61,439 bases of DNA from Isohypsibius dastychi (GCA_034696485.1 JAQIWT010000017.1:1-61439), one strand, 5' to 3'. Counted from the first letter of the stretch, positions 10,215-23,099 are shown. The notes: generated by a model not told the origin, from the letters alone. Translations and numbers: made by a program.

Positions 10215-13200
10215 CCACCAAAAATAATGCCATGATCGAATATCACCAAAATTGAGAAGAGTTTAGTCCCAGACTGATTATTCTGAGGAAACCAAGCTTG
10301 ATTCTTTCGATAAGATATCATTACAAGTCGAATCAAGGTTTTTGATCAAACGTAGTTACTCAATGGCACCAAATTAATTACGGAATGAATAACGTTAGCC
10401 GAGGCGTACGGAAAATGAATTACAATCACTTAATCAATCATGTGACAAGATAAGTTCTTTTCGGAAAACGCACAGACACGAAGAATATCAAGACCAAAGT
10501 TTTGATCGGAATGTTGATTCTCTGTCGTCTTTCTTTGTGCTTTCCGCAAACTTGTCCCGATCGAATCGATTGAGTGCTAAACTGAGATTTTATCTTCTCT
10601 TGGGGAGTTGTGGATTCAAGAAGACCACAGACGAGTTTCTAGAATTGGAAAGTGGGATGCAACACCGTCTTCAACCCAAAAGGAAGATAAGCTGAAGATG
10701 TGAGGATCTCAACGCGGCTTCACGACAAGAGTTTTCTTTCTTTTGTGCTTTTCATGAAGCCAGGCGCTATGACATGGAAAGTTCGCGAATACGACTGCGT
10801 TGCGAATTTTAAACTTTCAGGTGTTCGTGCTCACCCAGGTGTTTTTTGTCTTCATGAAATCCTAGAATGGATCACGATTCATGAAGCTGAGAACACGGCA
10901 AATATGTGTTCGCCACCTGGAGACTTAACCCAAAGGGTGACTAACCCGACACTGCAAGTCAAGGTGGAACTTGACAAACACTGCTATCAAGCAGTCCTCA
11001 AGCTCTGTCGAGCGACATAACGGGCGACTCAGCCAATCTGACCAACTTGTTTCACAATCACAGGCCGAAAATCTCGGTTTTCCCAGTAGCCATGATTACT
11101 AGAACGTTCAGTTGTTAAGATGAATTCGGAATCCTTAACGCTTAGCGGACGGAATGTAGGACACGAAGAGTTGAGTCGACACCGATGATTTTCAGTAAAG
11201 TGACCTTGTGAGGGGGTTTGGGATGAAGGAGACATCTGACTGTGGGTCCCTGAGCAACAAAGTTGCTTGGCACGTTCGAGGGAGTCAAGGTCGATTGGAG
11301 ATTTCCGTGAAATTTGCCCTGGGGCAAAAGAAGTTCCTTGCCCTGAGACGGTTTTGCGCTTTGGACTCGGACTTCGACTAGAATTCCAACGCATGTTTCG
11401 GAATGAAAATCGGAGCATTGATAGCGTGGGATAATTCGAAACGAACAAGGAAAAATATGCAAATGACAGAAAAACCAAACAGAAGGGTCATTACACAATT
11501 GGGATCTGCTGAGCAGAAAATCCCGTGCGCTCCCCCCAAAAAAACCTGTCACGTATCATAACGGAAGTGAAACCCGCAAAGTTTACTTGCGGACTGGATG
11601 GTCGGAATAGTGACGATTAGCTAGCGAAGCTCGCTTTGAATGGTTGAAACGTTAAAAGGACGCAGGCCATGAAAAAGCCCAACGCGCACTCCTCATTGCG
11701 CGTTATGTCAGCGAACTGGCACGAGAACATTAGATGAGTCCGTAGAAATACCTAGACGAGTGAACAATCGCTAGTTAGTTCAGTTTGCGGGTTCATTGAA
11801 ATATATTGACCATGAAATGGAATCATGCACTACGTGACACACCTCATCTCAAGATCACACATCATCGCGTTAATGCCGAACATCCTCTCTGAGCAACTTC
11901 TCAACCACATCGGTATAGCAGACTGTCAAATGGTGATCTTTTCGTGACCCGATAATATCTGCAAACAAACACGGGTGTCATTCAATAATTAAACCGTTCA
12001 GAGGTTTTCACAACCAATAGCATCAAGAAACATTTTTTGACTCATACCTTTGTGCTAGCGAAACTTGCCTAAGGATCAGTTCCTCACAGCATTTCATGCA
12101 GTAGATGGTATTCGGATTGTTCAGATCAGTCTACACAATTAATTTGCATTTAAGACAAGCATCAATGGATTTGGCGGGTAGCGTTAGTGGATAGTCTCAG
12201 TAAATCTTGCTGTCGAACTCTGCTGCTTCTACCCTAAGTTTGGTATCCTGACTTGGCTTAAAATAGTCGAATTTCGACTCCTTGATCTCAGAAATAGTTC
12301 CAAAAAGAGTTACGTGAAACTCCAAGAATTTTTGTTGGAATTGTTCTTTACAAATTTCCACCCTAATTATCTCCTCATACCATTTTGGTTGTGGAAATTG
12401 GAATTATCAGTCCAAGAACTTCGATAAAACCATGTTGGATTATGGATTGACAAATCAATAGTAGATACAAGCGCTGGTTGTGTTTTTAGCAGCTTTCACT
12501 GTGGCGAACGGGATTTTCAAACGGTGAGTGAATTTTATATCCAGCCTGTCATATTCTTCAAAACATGCCTGAATTGTGCTTTGCTCAGAACAGAGCTTTT
12601 GCTCGCAGTGTCACCTCAAACATTGAACCGTGAAACATATTTGATTGTATGGAAACTGGCATTGAATCAAAACTGGTCAACAAAATCTGGTCGTTTGATT
12701 ATTGAATCTTGTTGGTTGTTCCATTGCCTTCAGATCTCTTATTACAATGACCACATTGCTCTTGAGGCGGTTCGAAGAACTCGTTTTTGGTTGCGTCAAG
12801 AATATGACTGCAATGGAATGACTCTTTAAAAAAAGATGACACATTGAATTCAAACTGGATTGGAACAAGTAATTTCCAAGCAACGCTGTCGAAATAACGG
12901 TTGTATACGGTTGGATTCAATGGGCACGAGCTGAAAGGACAGAAAGAATAATTAACCTTCCAAATGAGCCCTGAAGGATTGTTCACACTTGTTGCGGATG
13001 TGATGAGCCAAGGATGGAGATGGATAGATTGAAAAGTCCTTGTTATCCACTTGCATTTTGCTTCAATTAAGATGAATCTCACGTCATGAGAGTCGGTGTT
13101 TTCTCCAAGTAGTGCTTCAGGCAACCAAACTGTGATCCCGTGACAGGGAGTGCTCTCTCTTCGGGAAATATATGCGGTCACATCGTCATCTTCGGATATC

Positions 13201-15200
13201 CGATATTATACAGTACATGCAGATGATTCGAAATAGAATCAAGACTCTGCGACAGGCGGCTCCAATTCGTTGGCGAGAACATCCTGGTTTTGATTGCGCA
13301 GTGTGGTGACACTCCCTGGAAAGGCGAGAAATGTTGCCGATTTCTGGATCCACGAAAAAGCTAGGAGCTCTATTACATGCATGCGACAAGATATATTGCG
13401 TTGACTGTAAAGACTCCAAACTCCGACCGCATCCTTGCTACATGAAAACAGGCGAGTAGCTCGAAGCAGCTAACGTCCCACCGTACCGTTCCGGACGAAT
13501 AACAATGATCAGCTATTCAACCGGCAGAACAGGGAAACGTTCTATCGGGTGGAGTTGAGAAGAATTCCATTCCCCATTTTGACTGAGAGACTATGAACAC
13601 GGCGATAGCTCAAGTTCCAGTCACCTTTTACTTTGTACCTGACTCTGAAAAAGAAGTGCTCTCTGCTCAACGAACAACCTGCGCTCATTCTTCCGTTAGA
13701 TGGATCCATGTGAAATCTATGACATTTCATACCTAGTTACGAATCGCGATTCTACGTTTTTGTTTTGATCAAGCTACTCGGAAAACATGATACTTTACCG
13801 TAAACGATCAGTCGAAGATCCACAATCAACATTCTTCAAATTCAGAAGTATAACATCAGGTTCATTGACCGTTTCTCTTCCCTGAAGATGAAGCTGCAAA
13901 ATCCACCAAAGCATTCGGTCCATGAAATATAATTCAGAAAGGCACCTTCTCTTCCGGTTCATCAAGCCTGAGCATATTGGACATAGTGACGCGATTCCGT
14001 CTCTGGATCATTTTGACGTTTCACAAAAAGCATCAGAAGCATCGGATTTTTTGACATGGGACCAAACCGAGGAAAGTCGAGGAACGGCTTGGATGATATT
14101 GTCAAGTACTGCGTTGTCGGTGAAGAGTACTTTCTGTTTTACATCATGAGATATTCTCACACGATCGCACATTCAGGTGAAACAAAACTTTTGAATTCAC
14201 ACCGTCAGGTGTAGTGACACATGGGTATGATGTGAGATTATTTTTACGTTTGCGTGTCACGTCAATATTCAGGATTGTGATTCATCAAATACAACGATGC
14301 ACGCAATTTCAGCTACTTTATGTCAAACTTGCCTCAGTTGAAAGTTCTCCGAGGAAATACATAGGAAAAGTTAAGTGGATATAGATAGACCTGGCGTTTT
14401 TCAGCCGGGTCAGAATTCATAAGGAATTCTGCAGGAGATGCTGGACGTTTCGGACAGCGAAAAGGTGGTGAAGTAGAAGTTACGCGGGGGAATAAAAGAA
14501 GTTCAAAGAACTCTCAACTTAAGAGGAGGTAAACAGCGATCAAGGCAGACGACAACAAAAGTGGTGATCGCGATGTGCTAGGAGGTGTCGAGAATAGTTT
14601 TGAATGGAGGAGTTTCAAAAGGGCTGAATTGTTGACCAACATAACTAACATTGGCACCCATGGCAGTGTCACTGTCATGCGTAAAAGCGTGTAGTTTGGC
14701 TCACACGTCGAAGTATCCATTTCAGAATGATTTGTGGATCCTCTGAACCGAAAGATATTTTGCATTTTCGTCCAGTTCGTTAATCCATTGCTATGTTTGA
14801 GAAAATACGAAGTTCATTTGAGGGAATATAAGCGGTTTTCAGTCTCACGACTGCCAAGATGTTTTTGACAATCTAGGACAGTTGGATTACAAAGTGATGT
14901 CAAATTCTCTAGACAGCATAGACTAGACTCATGCATTCCGTCTCATTCGCGCTTGAGGGGCGTCATCTCACGATTGAATTTGCGGCAGTAACATGCGATG
15001 GTTCATTGCCTTCTGGATGAGCGGCGATTGATCTGTACTTACGGACAATCGTAATCAAGTCGTTGTGGAACGAAACAAAGTGGCGTTCAGCTGTCATGTC
15101 TTCTGGAGAAATCCAGTGTGAGTTGAAGGAATGACGTCCATCCTGGGAGAAGCAAATATCTCAGACACTTCTTTACGTGCTTCATAGGAAAGGTAAACCC
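10215..15200. other. Long region without a recognised gene
   Basis: Several medium open frames occur (minus 11,029-11,552 and 12,699-13,181; plus 10,700-11,020 and 12,524-12,829), but none carries a motif I can name. A short plus-strand stretch near 13,280-13,350 reads CGDTPWKGEKCCRFLDP, which looks like a cysteine-bearing exon of a membrane or secreted protein but lacks enough context. I see no repeats of note. Confidence 0.3.
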
Positions 15201-15234
15201 GGACTCACCTCTGGCTTAAGCCAGAGGTGAGTCC
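15201..15234. repeat. Perfect 34-bp palindrome
   Basis: GGACTCACCTCTGGCTT is followed immediately by its exact reverse complement, with no loop. It lies 56 bases before the LTR of the next element. Confidence 0.95.
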
Positions 15235-15290
15235 ACACTGTTGTCTACAAAATTCACCACGACCATATACGTGTCCACCATTCCCCCTTC

Positions 15291-15722
15291 TGTTACGCCA
15301 TATTTCAGATGTGCGATAACAAAAGGAATGAATTTGGTGCGGGGTAGTTTTATTGGAGTATAGGAACAGGAGGGCGAAAGAAAGGACACGAGCACAACCC
15401 CAAGGGTTAAGATAGGTTGGGAACAATCCCGAGAGTCGAACCTGAACGGAGCTAGAATCAGCAGAGAACGAGGAGTGGACAGGAAATCGAGAGTCTCCTA
15501 GACTAAATGAAAGTAACTGCTTATATAGTGGAGCATGGTGAGAAAGAAACGGATAAACACAAACAAGTGCATAAAGGCTTGCAAGCCAAGCACTTGGATG
15601 AGAAAGAACAAGTGCTGATATCGTGAGTGCGAACGAGCCAAATACACTTGAGCTCGCTCGCTGACCCAGGGAAACAGCTTGAGTAAGCAAGAAGATCAAA
15701 CAATAACAACCTTCACGTAACA
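15291..15722 (-). repeat. 3' LTR (432 bp)
   Basis: Minus-strand ends TGTTACG and CGTAACA. A TATATAAG box on the minus strand lies near 15,519-15,526. The 230-residue open frame that crosses this copy is repeat sequence, not a gene. Confidence 0.9.
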
Positions 15723-16354
15723 TCCTCCCACTTAAAACGTTTGCCGTCTCGGCAAGTTGAATAATATATTGGTGAGACGATGAGGAATAACGATGCTCCA
15801 ACAGAATGAAAAGCACAGGGGAATTCGTTGAAATGAAAAATGAATTCCAGGTAAACAGTAGAGACAAGGGAACGGGACAAAAGTGATTTGTAGACATAAT
15901 TTGGAAAGCAAATGACGTTGAGGAATGAGGATTATGTTATGGACCAGACAGACAACCGAAAAGAGATAGAACGACTAATGCGGTGATTCAACTGAGCACG
16001 TGGAAAGAATGATATGATGCCCCTTTTTTTCACTTTTTTTCACGAAACACGCGACGATGAATATCATGGAAAAGATATTTGTTCAAAGTGATATTTTTTT
16101 TGAAGTGATTCGTTCTGACCGAAGCTTTCCATCAAGGCTGATAATCTGCTGATAATCTGAAATCTTTGGGTTGCTTTCGAGGTTTTCTGCGAAGGAGATT
16201 CGATCTGTAATTGTTAACGCATTGTCGCTCTTGAAAGAAGTCTTGATTGACTTGTTGTAGCAGACAGTAAACATGCAATAAATAAGGCGCGTACAGACCC
16301 CGGACAAACGCTTATAAATTTCAGATATGTTATTGTAATTTTTGAAATAGCAGC

Positions 16355-16525
16355 CATAGGCACGGTCTTCCCCCGTTTATAGGGCATTCGCCAATTCTTG
16401 CTCTTCATTCACCACGGCACGAGCTTCCCCCGTTTATAGGGCATTCACCTCTGGGAATGGGTCACCAATAAAAAAATTTTGTTTTCAATAACTCAAGCAT
16501 GATATTTCTCCGTTTATAGGGCAGT
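16355..16525. repeat. Short tandem repeat CCCGTTTATAGGGCA
   Basis: Three copies of TTCCCCCGTTTATAGGGCAT or a near variant occur at about 16,367, 16,423 and 16,507. The first two are about 57 bases apart and share their flanks (GGCACG...), so a unit of that length was duplicated. It is inside the deleted LTR element. Confidence 0.7.
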
Positions 16526-16924
16526 GGCCGTCGTGACATTTTTTTAAGGATCAAAGAATAAAATCAAATCTCGTTTGGCCAGACGACGCGCAAGACTTCG
16601 AGCAAGATCTCCCTTCAAAACTGATTCAATAGAACGAGAAAAATAAAATAAATGAATGAAGATGCAATTGAAAATGGAGTCATCTTGAGCAAAATCAATT
16701 TCACGAAATCTGTCGCTTGCCGCTGCAACGACAGCGCAGACATTCAATCGTGAGCAAAATTCAGAAAATCAGTATTTGTTCTGCAGAACAAAAACCGTAA
16801 TGACGGTATATGCTTATGCATGTCAAAAGAAATTTTTGTCGAATTGACAATTTGAGAAATAACATTCATCCGGATCCATTCGAAAGCAACTTGAATTTAA
16901 ATAAAATAAATTCCGGGCTGGCAC

Positions 16925-16945
16925 CCTGGACTCGCCAAGTCCAGG
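16925..16945. repeat. Hairpin, 8-bp stem
   Basis: CCTGGACT and AGTCCAGG are separated by CGCCA. Confidence 0.9.
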
Positions 16946-17431
16946 TGGGTACGTGATGCGGGTTGCTGGCCAGATCATCAGCCCAAAAAGAAAATCAAAA
17001 TTCGACTTGAACGTTTTAGGAGGTAAGAATAGGAAAAGCGGGGTTTTAATTATCTGTCTATAAAATTCTGGGCGACAAAAACAATCATCACAACAAATAA
17101 CAAGAAAATTCTGCGATACGGAAAACAACAAGAATGCAATGAGAAAACAAAATGAATGGAACGGGTGGAGAATATCATTGTAAAGCATGCAAAATTAAAG
17201 CTATGGAAACAGATTATGTGAAAAGGTCATTGTAGCGATATCTCTGTGAAGGGAAATTACATCGATATGGACAAAATGGTAGAGCGGTGTTTAAATCTGA
17301 AAGCGATAACCAGAACATTGAGCTTAGAGCCTTGAAAATTGATATGTAGGAGAAAGCGATGTAGAAATATGTGACCTAATAACGAAAACTTTTTTTCTTT
17401 TTTCATGTCAAAATAGAATGACTATAAATAA

Positions 17432-17788
17432 TCAGTTAGGCAGCTCAGAGCGATTGCGAAGCATTTCTTCGCGTTTGCGGCAATATTGTGCTATGTTGTT
17501 TTTCTTACCACAGAATCCACTTCGGAAGGTCAATTCACATTCGGTGAATTTGGTATTGGCGTTGAACGGTCCATCTAGCGATTTGGAAGCGGCCAACAGA
17601 CTGACCAGGGTGCTGATCTCTGTTTTCGGGTCGTCCATCGATTTTTTTAAGCGACTGCAGCTGGAAACGGACCGGCGGAGGCAGACATGCTGGACCTGTA
17701 GGGGTTTATTTTCCGGAAGACATTTTTGTGTCTTTGTTGATCGACCTTGCTGATATTTCAGCTGAAAACTGGGAAATGATATATTCAA
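17432..17788 (-). pseudogene. gag nucleocapsid relic with mutated zinc knuckle
   Basis: A minus-strand open frame inside the LTR element ends with SGFCGKKNNIAQYCRKRE. Retroviral-type zinc knuckles are C-x2-C-x4-H-x4-C. The spacing is exactly right, but the first Cys is Ser and the His is Asn, so it can no longer bind zinc. Upstream residues (DPKTEISTLVSLLAASKSLD) look like ordinary gag linker. In minus-strand sense the frame starts about 80 bases inside the 5' LTR, where gag belongs. It is probably what is left of gag after deletion of pol. Confidence 0.55.
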
Positions 17789-17867
17789 AGGTCATCATTC
17801 GCTGCAAAACAAAAGGTCACGATAGGGAGGTTGATCGAGTCAACCTCTCGGGTGGGTCCTCCAGTTT

Positions 17868-18307
17868 TGTTACGCCATATTTCAGATGTGTGATAACAAA
17901 AGGAATGAATTTGGTGCGGGGTAGTTTCATTGGAGCATAGGAACAGGAAGGCAAAAGAAAGGACACGAGCACAACCCCAAGGGTTAAGATAGGTTGGGAA
18001 CAACCCCGAGAGTCAAACCTGAACGGAGCTGAAATCAGCAGAGAACGGGAAGTGGACAGTAAATCGAGAGTCTCTAGACTAAATGAAAGAAACTGCTTAT
18101 ATAGTGGAGCATGGTGGGAAAGAAACGGATAAACACAAACAAGTGCATAAAGGCTTGCAAGCCAAGCATTCGGATTAGAAAGAACAAGTGCTGATATCGT
18201 GAGTGCGAACGAGCCAAATACACTTGAACTCGCTCGCTGACTCAGGGAAACAGCTTGAGTAAGCAAGAAGATCAAACAATAACAACCATAACAACCTTCA
18301 CGTAACA
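17868..18307 (-). repeat. 5' LTR (440 bp)
   Basis: Matches the 15,291-15,722 copy base for base over long stretches. The extra length comes mainly from a duplicated AACAACCAT-like unit near 18,285-18,297. The TATATAAG box, the promoter candidate that would drive the element, is at about 18,097-18,104 on the minus strand. Confidence 0.9.
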
Positions 18308-18439
18308 CTTCACAAGCGATCCGGTTGAGCGAACTGCAGATGAAGACGCAGGATTGCCCGTCACAGCAGGTAACTTCACTGCCCACTGAACCTGACCTTA
18401 ACCTGACAAGGAGGTATTAGGTAGAGAAAGTACTAATTA

Positions 18440-18900
18440 AGTACAGTGACCCTTGGCCAACCGATGAGTACGCGAATGGCGAAATCGACATCCGAAAGAT
18501 CAATTTGGCAGATAGCACGACGCATTTCAAAGGAAAAGCACGGCGCAGAACAGGAGAACGTCGATAAACTGGTCGCCGTAAGATTCGCGAACCCAGTCAG
18601 AGCCCATGGCAGTCCCCAATTGTTTGGGTCAAGAAACCAAACGGATAAATTTGGATTGTCGGGGATCCATACGAACATAACTAGAAGATCAAAAGCATAC
18701 GTCACCCACTGCAACATGTTGCCGACATCTTAGACGCCAAGAAAGGGTATAAATTCGCTACGACATTCTCATCGCGTCAGCTATTCCATCAAATCACCAT
18801 CAACGAGAACTGTCAGAACCCCCTTACCGTGACCGCTACATCAGGGGCCTATCAAAGTGAAAGGTTTAATGTTCGTGGAGTCTAATACGCAGAAAATTCA
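18440..18900 (+). pseudogene. Second gypsy reverse transcriptase relic
   Basis: On the plus strand, across frame changes, the order is: an N-terminal approach (RRISKEKHGAEQENVDKL), SPIVWVKKPNG, a degenerate VGDPYEHN for the usual VDYRxLN, DILDAKKGYKFATTFSSRQL and FHQITINENC. The catalytic Asp of the SLDL-like motif is lost (TTFSSRQL). It lies 130 bases beyond the minus-oriented LTR element and points the other way, so it is a separate, more decayed insertion. Remnants of later pol domains may follow to about 19,960, but I cannot identify them. Confidence 0.7.
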
Positions 18901-18999
18901 TGAGGATGTCATATTTTGGTCGTTTTTAAACCATCTGAAGTATCATAGACAAGAACTTTGAACGCGCGGTTGTCACCAATTCATCCTTGAACATGCATC

Positions 19000-21900
19000 A
19001 AGATCACTCAAACAGTTTGGCTTTGTATTGAGAGTTGAAGACATTATAAAAACCGGAAAGGTGGGACGAATACACACCTTAGCAATGCATTGTATACTGC
19101 TCATGTGAGGCACAGTCAAGTTCGCGACCTGAAGTTGGTCTCAATCTGGGAGCGGGTCGAAGAAAAGTTACGAAAAACGACAGTTCCAGAACAGAGGTGA
19201 AGAACGGAAACGAGAAATCGAACCTTTCCATTAAGTAGAATTCCACAGCTGGTTGCGCGTGGAACAACCGCATTGCCAGAGCTCAGTAAAATAATCATAC
19301 CCTTACTCAGAGCAGAATGTGGTTCCAACAGCAATTTCACAGGACGTTCGGTCAGCAAATGATAAGTTTAACCAGAGCGCAAGCTCCGAATAGACACATA
19401 TGCTCTTCGGCAGTACTGTGCTGTCTTTTTAACTTGTGGATGGTCCCCCCGCAATAGGAACAGGTAACATTATTCAAATGACCAATACAGAAGAAAACCG
19501 CAATCAGCTCGTTGAGCAGCATATTGGGACATTTGAAGAGACCATGATGTGAAGCTCTAATCACGAGTGACCGGATGAGAATATCACGGGTGATGGGGGT
19601 TCATTGAACTCCAGGATTCAATCAGTGGGGGAATGTATGATTGCCGTTCCCTTTGACGACGACGGCAGGTTGGAAACCTAAAAATGTGTCGACTGAGAAC
19701 TTGGTCGTCAATTCTGATGGCCCTATGCATGCAAGACGCTTCAGTTGCGGATCAAAACCAGAAACCCTGAACGGAGAGAATATCGATTCGAACATCGCTC
19801 AGCGATTCGTCCTTCCAACCAGAGAACGACCGTTCATGTCTTCAGTGAAGCACATAGGATGCGTACGTCAGAATGTCTCGAAGTTCCATCTCTGTTCTAA
19901 AGATTCAAAGATTCAGCTTGCTTTGTACGATACCCGACTCAAAGATTCAACTTCTGATCAATGAGGTCAGTGCTCCGTATGTGCTCACGCTCATTATGAA
20001 AGTTTAGGTCGAACGTCAGCTGGGGATTCGTTTCAAATTCAGTTAGCGAATATGAGCCGCTGGAATATTAAGGACGGAATACAAAATTCTTTGCAGAGAG
20101 AAATTGCAATACTGGAACACTTGAGCGGCTTGACACTCACAGCACTGATCCAGCGCGGATAGCAGCGGAGTTACGCAAGTTCTGGACCGGTACAAGCAGA
20201 TTGCTGATTTAATGACAAATCAGTAGCATTGCCTGAACGGTAACATGATGGTTCTTGCACTGTAGTTGAGTCAGCTGGCTATCTCAGCGAGCCAATCGGT
20301 GTATGATGACATGACTCGGCGAGAGGCTGGATGTGCGATTGTGCACACCGAGTTTCAGGCGGTTGCCCAAGCATGGTCCGGTGCATGGCCTTTAGCAGTT
20401 GGGGTCAGACCAGTGCGAACGATCAGGAATTCAGTGAACGCACTGAATTTTGACGTTTTTGAACCGACGATCAGCGATCGGCTGCAGAAAGTGAACGTAG
20501 GTCTGAGTCTCTCTGTATTATCGTTTGAATGCTGGGATTTTCCTTCCCAAGGACAAACAGCAAAAAAGCCTGGTCAAAACACTGGAAGATGGCCGTCCCG
20601 AGAAAGTGAGGACAGCCCTGAGCAGGTGAAAAACCTGTAGCTTCTGTAGAATTGAGCGCTGCAAATTGTGAACAGTTTCTATCAGTCTATGCAGGGTTTC
20701 GACGCTCATACGAGCATTATGTGACGACGAAAGCGAGAGCCGAAACGAGAGGAGTGAGGACAGGAAGGGGCGAGTGCTTACGAGGCTGAGGCGACCGGCG
20801 ACATTCAAGATGACGGCGATGACCCCGCCAATAGTTTGCCAGAATGCTTACATATCCGAGGTGACTGTTGAACACGTACCAACTCGTCGCGTATCAACTC
20901 GAGTAATTCAGAAATGGAAATCTGTATTTTATTATATGTATATTGTATTGTTATTTCTTGGTCTTCTCCGATTCAACGTTTATACATTTTTCCAAGGCGC
21001 CTCCGTTGAAACTGACAAACCAGCTCCGTCAGTAATCGTCAAAGTTCACCAACACAAAAAAGCTACTCGAACTGGAACTTCAGGAGCCGATTCGATACAA
21101 AGCTGAATATTCGGTTCAGAACGGCTGAATTATCTGATCCGGCTCAATGCGTCGTCTTATCAAACTTATTACAGCATCGTTGGTGGTAAGAAATTTCGTA
21201 CCGACCTTCAGTGGGGATAATCATGAATGAAAATACCAACCTGTTTCCTTCTTGATAGGTTTCAATTCCGCCATATAAATGTGAGCTTCATCATGTCAAC
21301 CGTGATACTCTGTTCTACTTACATAGAGCGTCGTGAAAATCTTGGCACAACATCACCTCGCAAACGGTTGAGAATGTGAGAATATAGTTACCGGAAATTA
21401 ACTGCATAATACAAGTAAGGAATCCTTAGTAAGGCTAGAACTGGCTCTTTAAAAGAGTAACTTTGCTGACGTAACTTTGCTCATAAAGCCTAGCCGTACG
21501 AATTTATCATCAACTTGCGGTAGCGATCTTCCGGATTACTAGCGTACGAATATTGCAGCTATGCTTTAGCGACGGTGTTGAATGTCATGCAGAATTACAA
21601 GAATATTTCATCGTGATTGTTATCCTCGCCATCTGGTTAAAGCGGGGTGTCTAAACCCGCGTCGCTAAAAGGTCACCAAACCGGAAGTTGCACCAAACAT
21701 TTACTGAACACAAAAGCGACTAAGATGGAAGACAAATAATGTCTTGAAAGTTTGAGATTATATAGGACCAGATTAATCGATAAAACACGTCGGCTTGTAA
21801 CAATGCCGACGTGACGTATTACACAAAACATTAAAACGTCACAATCGATTTTACAGATTCGTTACATCTAGCTGGTCAAGAACAGAGCTTCATCGATCTG

Positions 21901-22200
21901 CGAGCACTCAACAGCCAGCTTCAAGCCAAAATAGCCGAGCAGGCAAGACCATCGACGTCCTCGAGAAGTTCAAGACGGATTATGAGAACCTTGCTCCATA
22001 TGGTCAGGCGAAACTCAACGCCGCGCATTTCCTCAATCTCAGTCATGATTTTCAAGATTAATCGAGAACATTGAGCCAGACCGCAATCGAACCTCTTCTC
22101 CGTATTCTTCGCCAGCGTCTCGGACTTCACTGCATCGAGGGAATGAAGGACGTCTTGAAGCAGGAACCACACAAGATTCCATATCATGTGAAGAGATATG
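19000..22200. other. Region without a recognised gene
   Basis: Open frames at 19,641-19,964 and 20,266-20,640 (plus) lack recognisable motifs. At 20,774-21,106 (plus) a frame of 110 residues contains one hydrophobic stretch (YMYIVLLFLGLLRFNVYTFF) that could be a membrane anchor. A minus-strand frame at 19,352-19,564 has a CSYCGG pair but no complete finger. No repeats stand out. Confidence 0.3.
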
Positions 22201-22255
22201 TCTAAGTCCGCCTGAGTGGTCGAAGAATTTTCTCCTCACATATATGAACAGGGAG

Positions 22256-22609
22256 CCGATTGGGTCAAAAGACCAAGAAGAAAGCCAAACGTTTCTATTG
22301 GAAAAAGAATTCTCTTATGCTGTCCGGGTTGGAAAAAAGATCATCCTCTGCTTAGTGCTGATTCCTATCATTGTCGCCAGGGTTCCGAAGACTTTGAGGT
22401 AAGATTATGTCGAAGCTGGAGTTTCTCTGTTCTGAGATGGAACCAACCAAATGATTTACGTCTTATTTTTTATATTCTTGCAGCACTTCGTTAGCGCTCT
22501 ACAACTTCGCACAACGGACACAGTATGCTTTTCTACGTCCGAGTGGCTCGACCTGCCAAAATGTGTCCGCATGATCTTTGTCATGGAGCAAGCAGAACAT
22601 CTTCGTTGA
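22256..22609 (+). CDS. Possible two-exon fragment with a hydrophobic helix
   Basis: A plus-strand frame reads FSYAVRVGKKIILCLVLIPI and continues to VARVPKTL, a likely membrane segment. A GTAAG donor follows at 22,399 and an acceptor TTCTTGCAG at 22,475-22,483. The downstream exon could be read in either of two frames. No family is recognised. Support is only the good splice sites and the helix. Confidence 0.2.
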
Positions 22610-22884
22610 AGGAACGTTCGCATTTGCTTTCTTGACCCGGGGAGCACTTCCCATCAGTTGGTGTAGCTTGATAACAATGCCGAAGGTTCAACTAGAATTT
22701 GATGGATTTTTTCTCACTATGTTTAAGTCTCATGCTTGTTTATCGGGTTAACTCCCCTGACGAGGGTGCTTCCTCAGTCTCCGATGGAGGAAACACGTCA
22801 ACGCATCATTTTGGCGATAGTTCCTTATTGTAAACTTTGAAAATTTTTGAGAAAAAGACCCACCTGCAGTACATTCATACCCAA

Positions 22885-23010
22885 CAGAACATCTGCAGGG
22901 AACTTTCTCGAATTTTCGCACTACCCCTTCGATTCCCAAAACCTCCATATCCACTTCACGAGCGTCAAGTTTTCTAAGAGCTACCCCTGTCAGGACACAG
23001 ACGTTTGTCA
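22885..23010 (+). pseudogene. Possible Cys-loop receptor exon
   Basis: After a CTGCAG acceptor-like site the plus strand reads GNFLEFSHYPFDSQNLHIHF. The YPFDSQ core is typical of the extracellular domain of pentameric ligand-gated ion channels (FPxDxQ followed by alternating hydrophobics). I see no ligand-loop cysteine pair, no membrane helices and no neighbouring exons, so this is either an isolated relic or a chance match. Confidence 0.3.
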
Positions 23011-23099
23011 CAGAAATTCCGAAAGGAGCCGTTATCGACTGCTGAGATCAGGACCCTTGAAACCAAACCTTGGCCAACACGGAGCTCAAGCGTAACTTC

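Larger units (their letters stand above)
15291..18307 (-). mobile_element. Deleted LTR retrotransposon with paired LTRs
   Basis: Two nearly identical LTRs enclose 2.1 kb. Read on the minus strand both begin TGTTACGTGAAGG and end GGCGTAACA, so they have TG..CA ends. CTTC flanks the whole element on both sides (15,287-15,290 and 18,308-18,311), a 4-bp target duplication that fits Ty3/gypsy. Just inside the minus-strand 3' LTR is a polypurine tract, AAGTGGGAGGA. Just inside the 5' LTR is a TGG-starting primer-site-like stretch (TGGAGGACCCACCC), whose tRNA I cannot name. The interior lacks RT and integrase and keeps only a gag zinc-knuckle relic, so it is non-autonomous. The LTRs differ by scattered substitutions and one small insertion, so insertion is neither very recent nor very old. 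Confidence 0.9.

Noticed and set aside
13280-13350. Possible degenerin/ENaC cysteine-rich exon (CGDTPWKGEKCCRF)
   Set aside because: No membrane helix or further conserved cysteine spacing is found around it; the resemblance is too loose to annotate.
15205-15897. 230-residue minus-strand open frame
   Set aside because: It lies largely over the LTR, and the homologous LTR at 17,868 has a similar frame (17,817-18,386). It reflects repeat sequence without a domain.
21075-21095. TTCAGGAGCCGATTC shared with the start of receptor exon 4 at 56,252
   Set aside because: The match is about 15 bases, with no similarity either side; too short to mean duplication.
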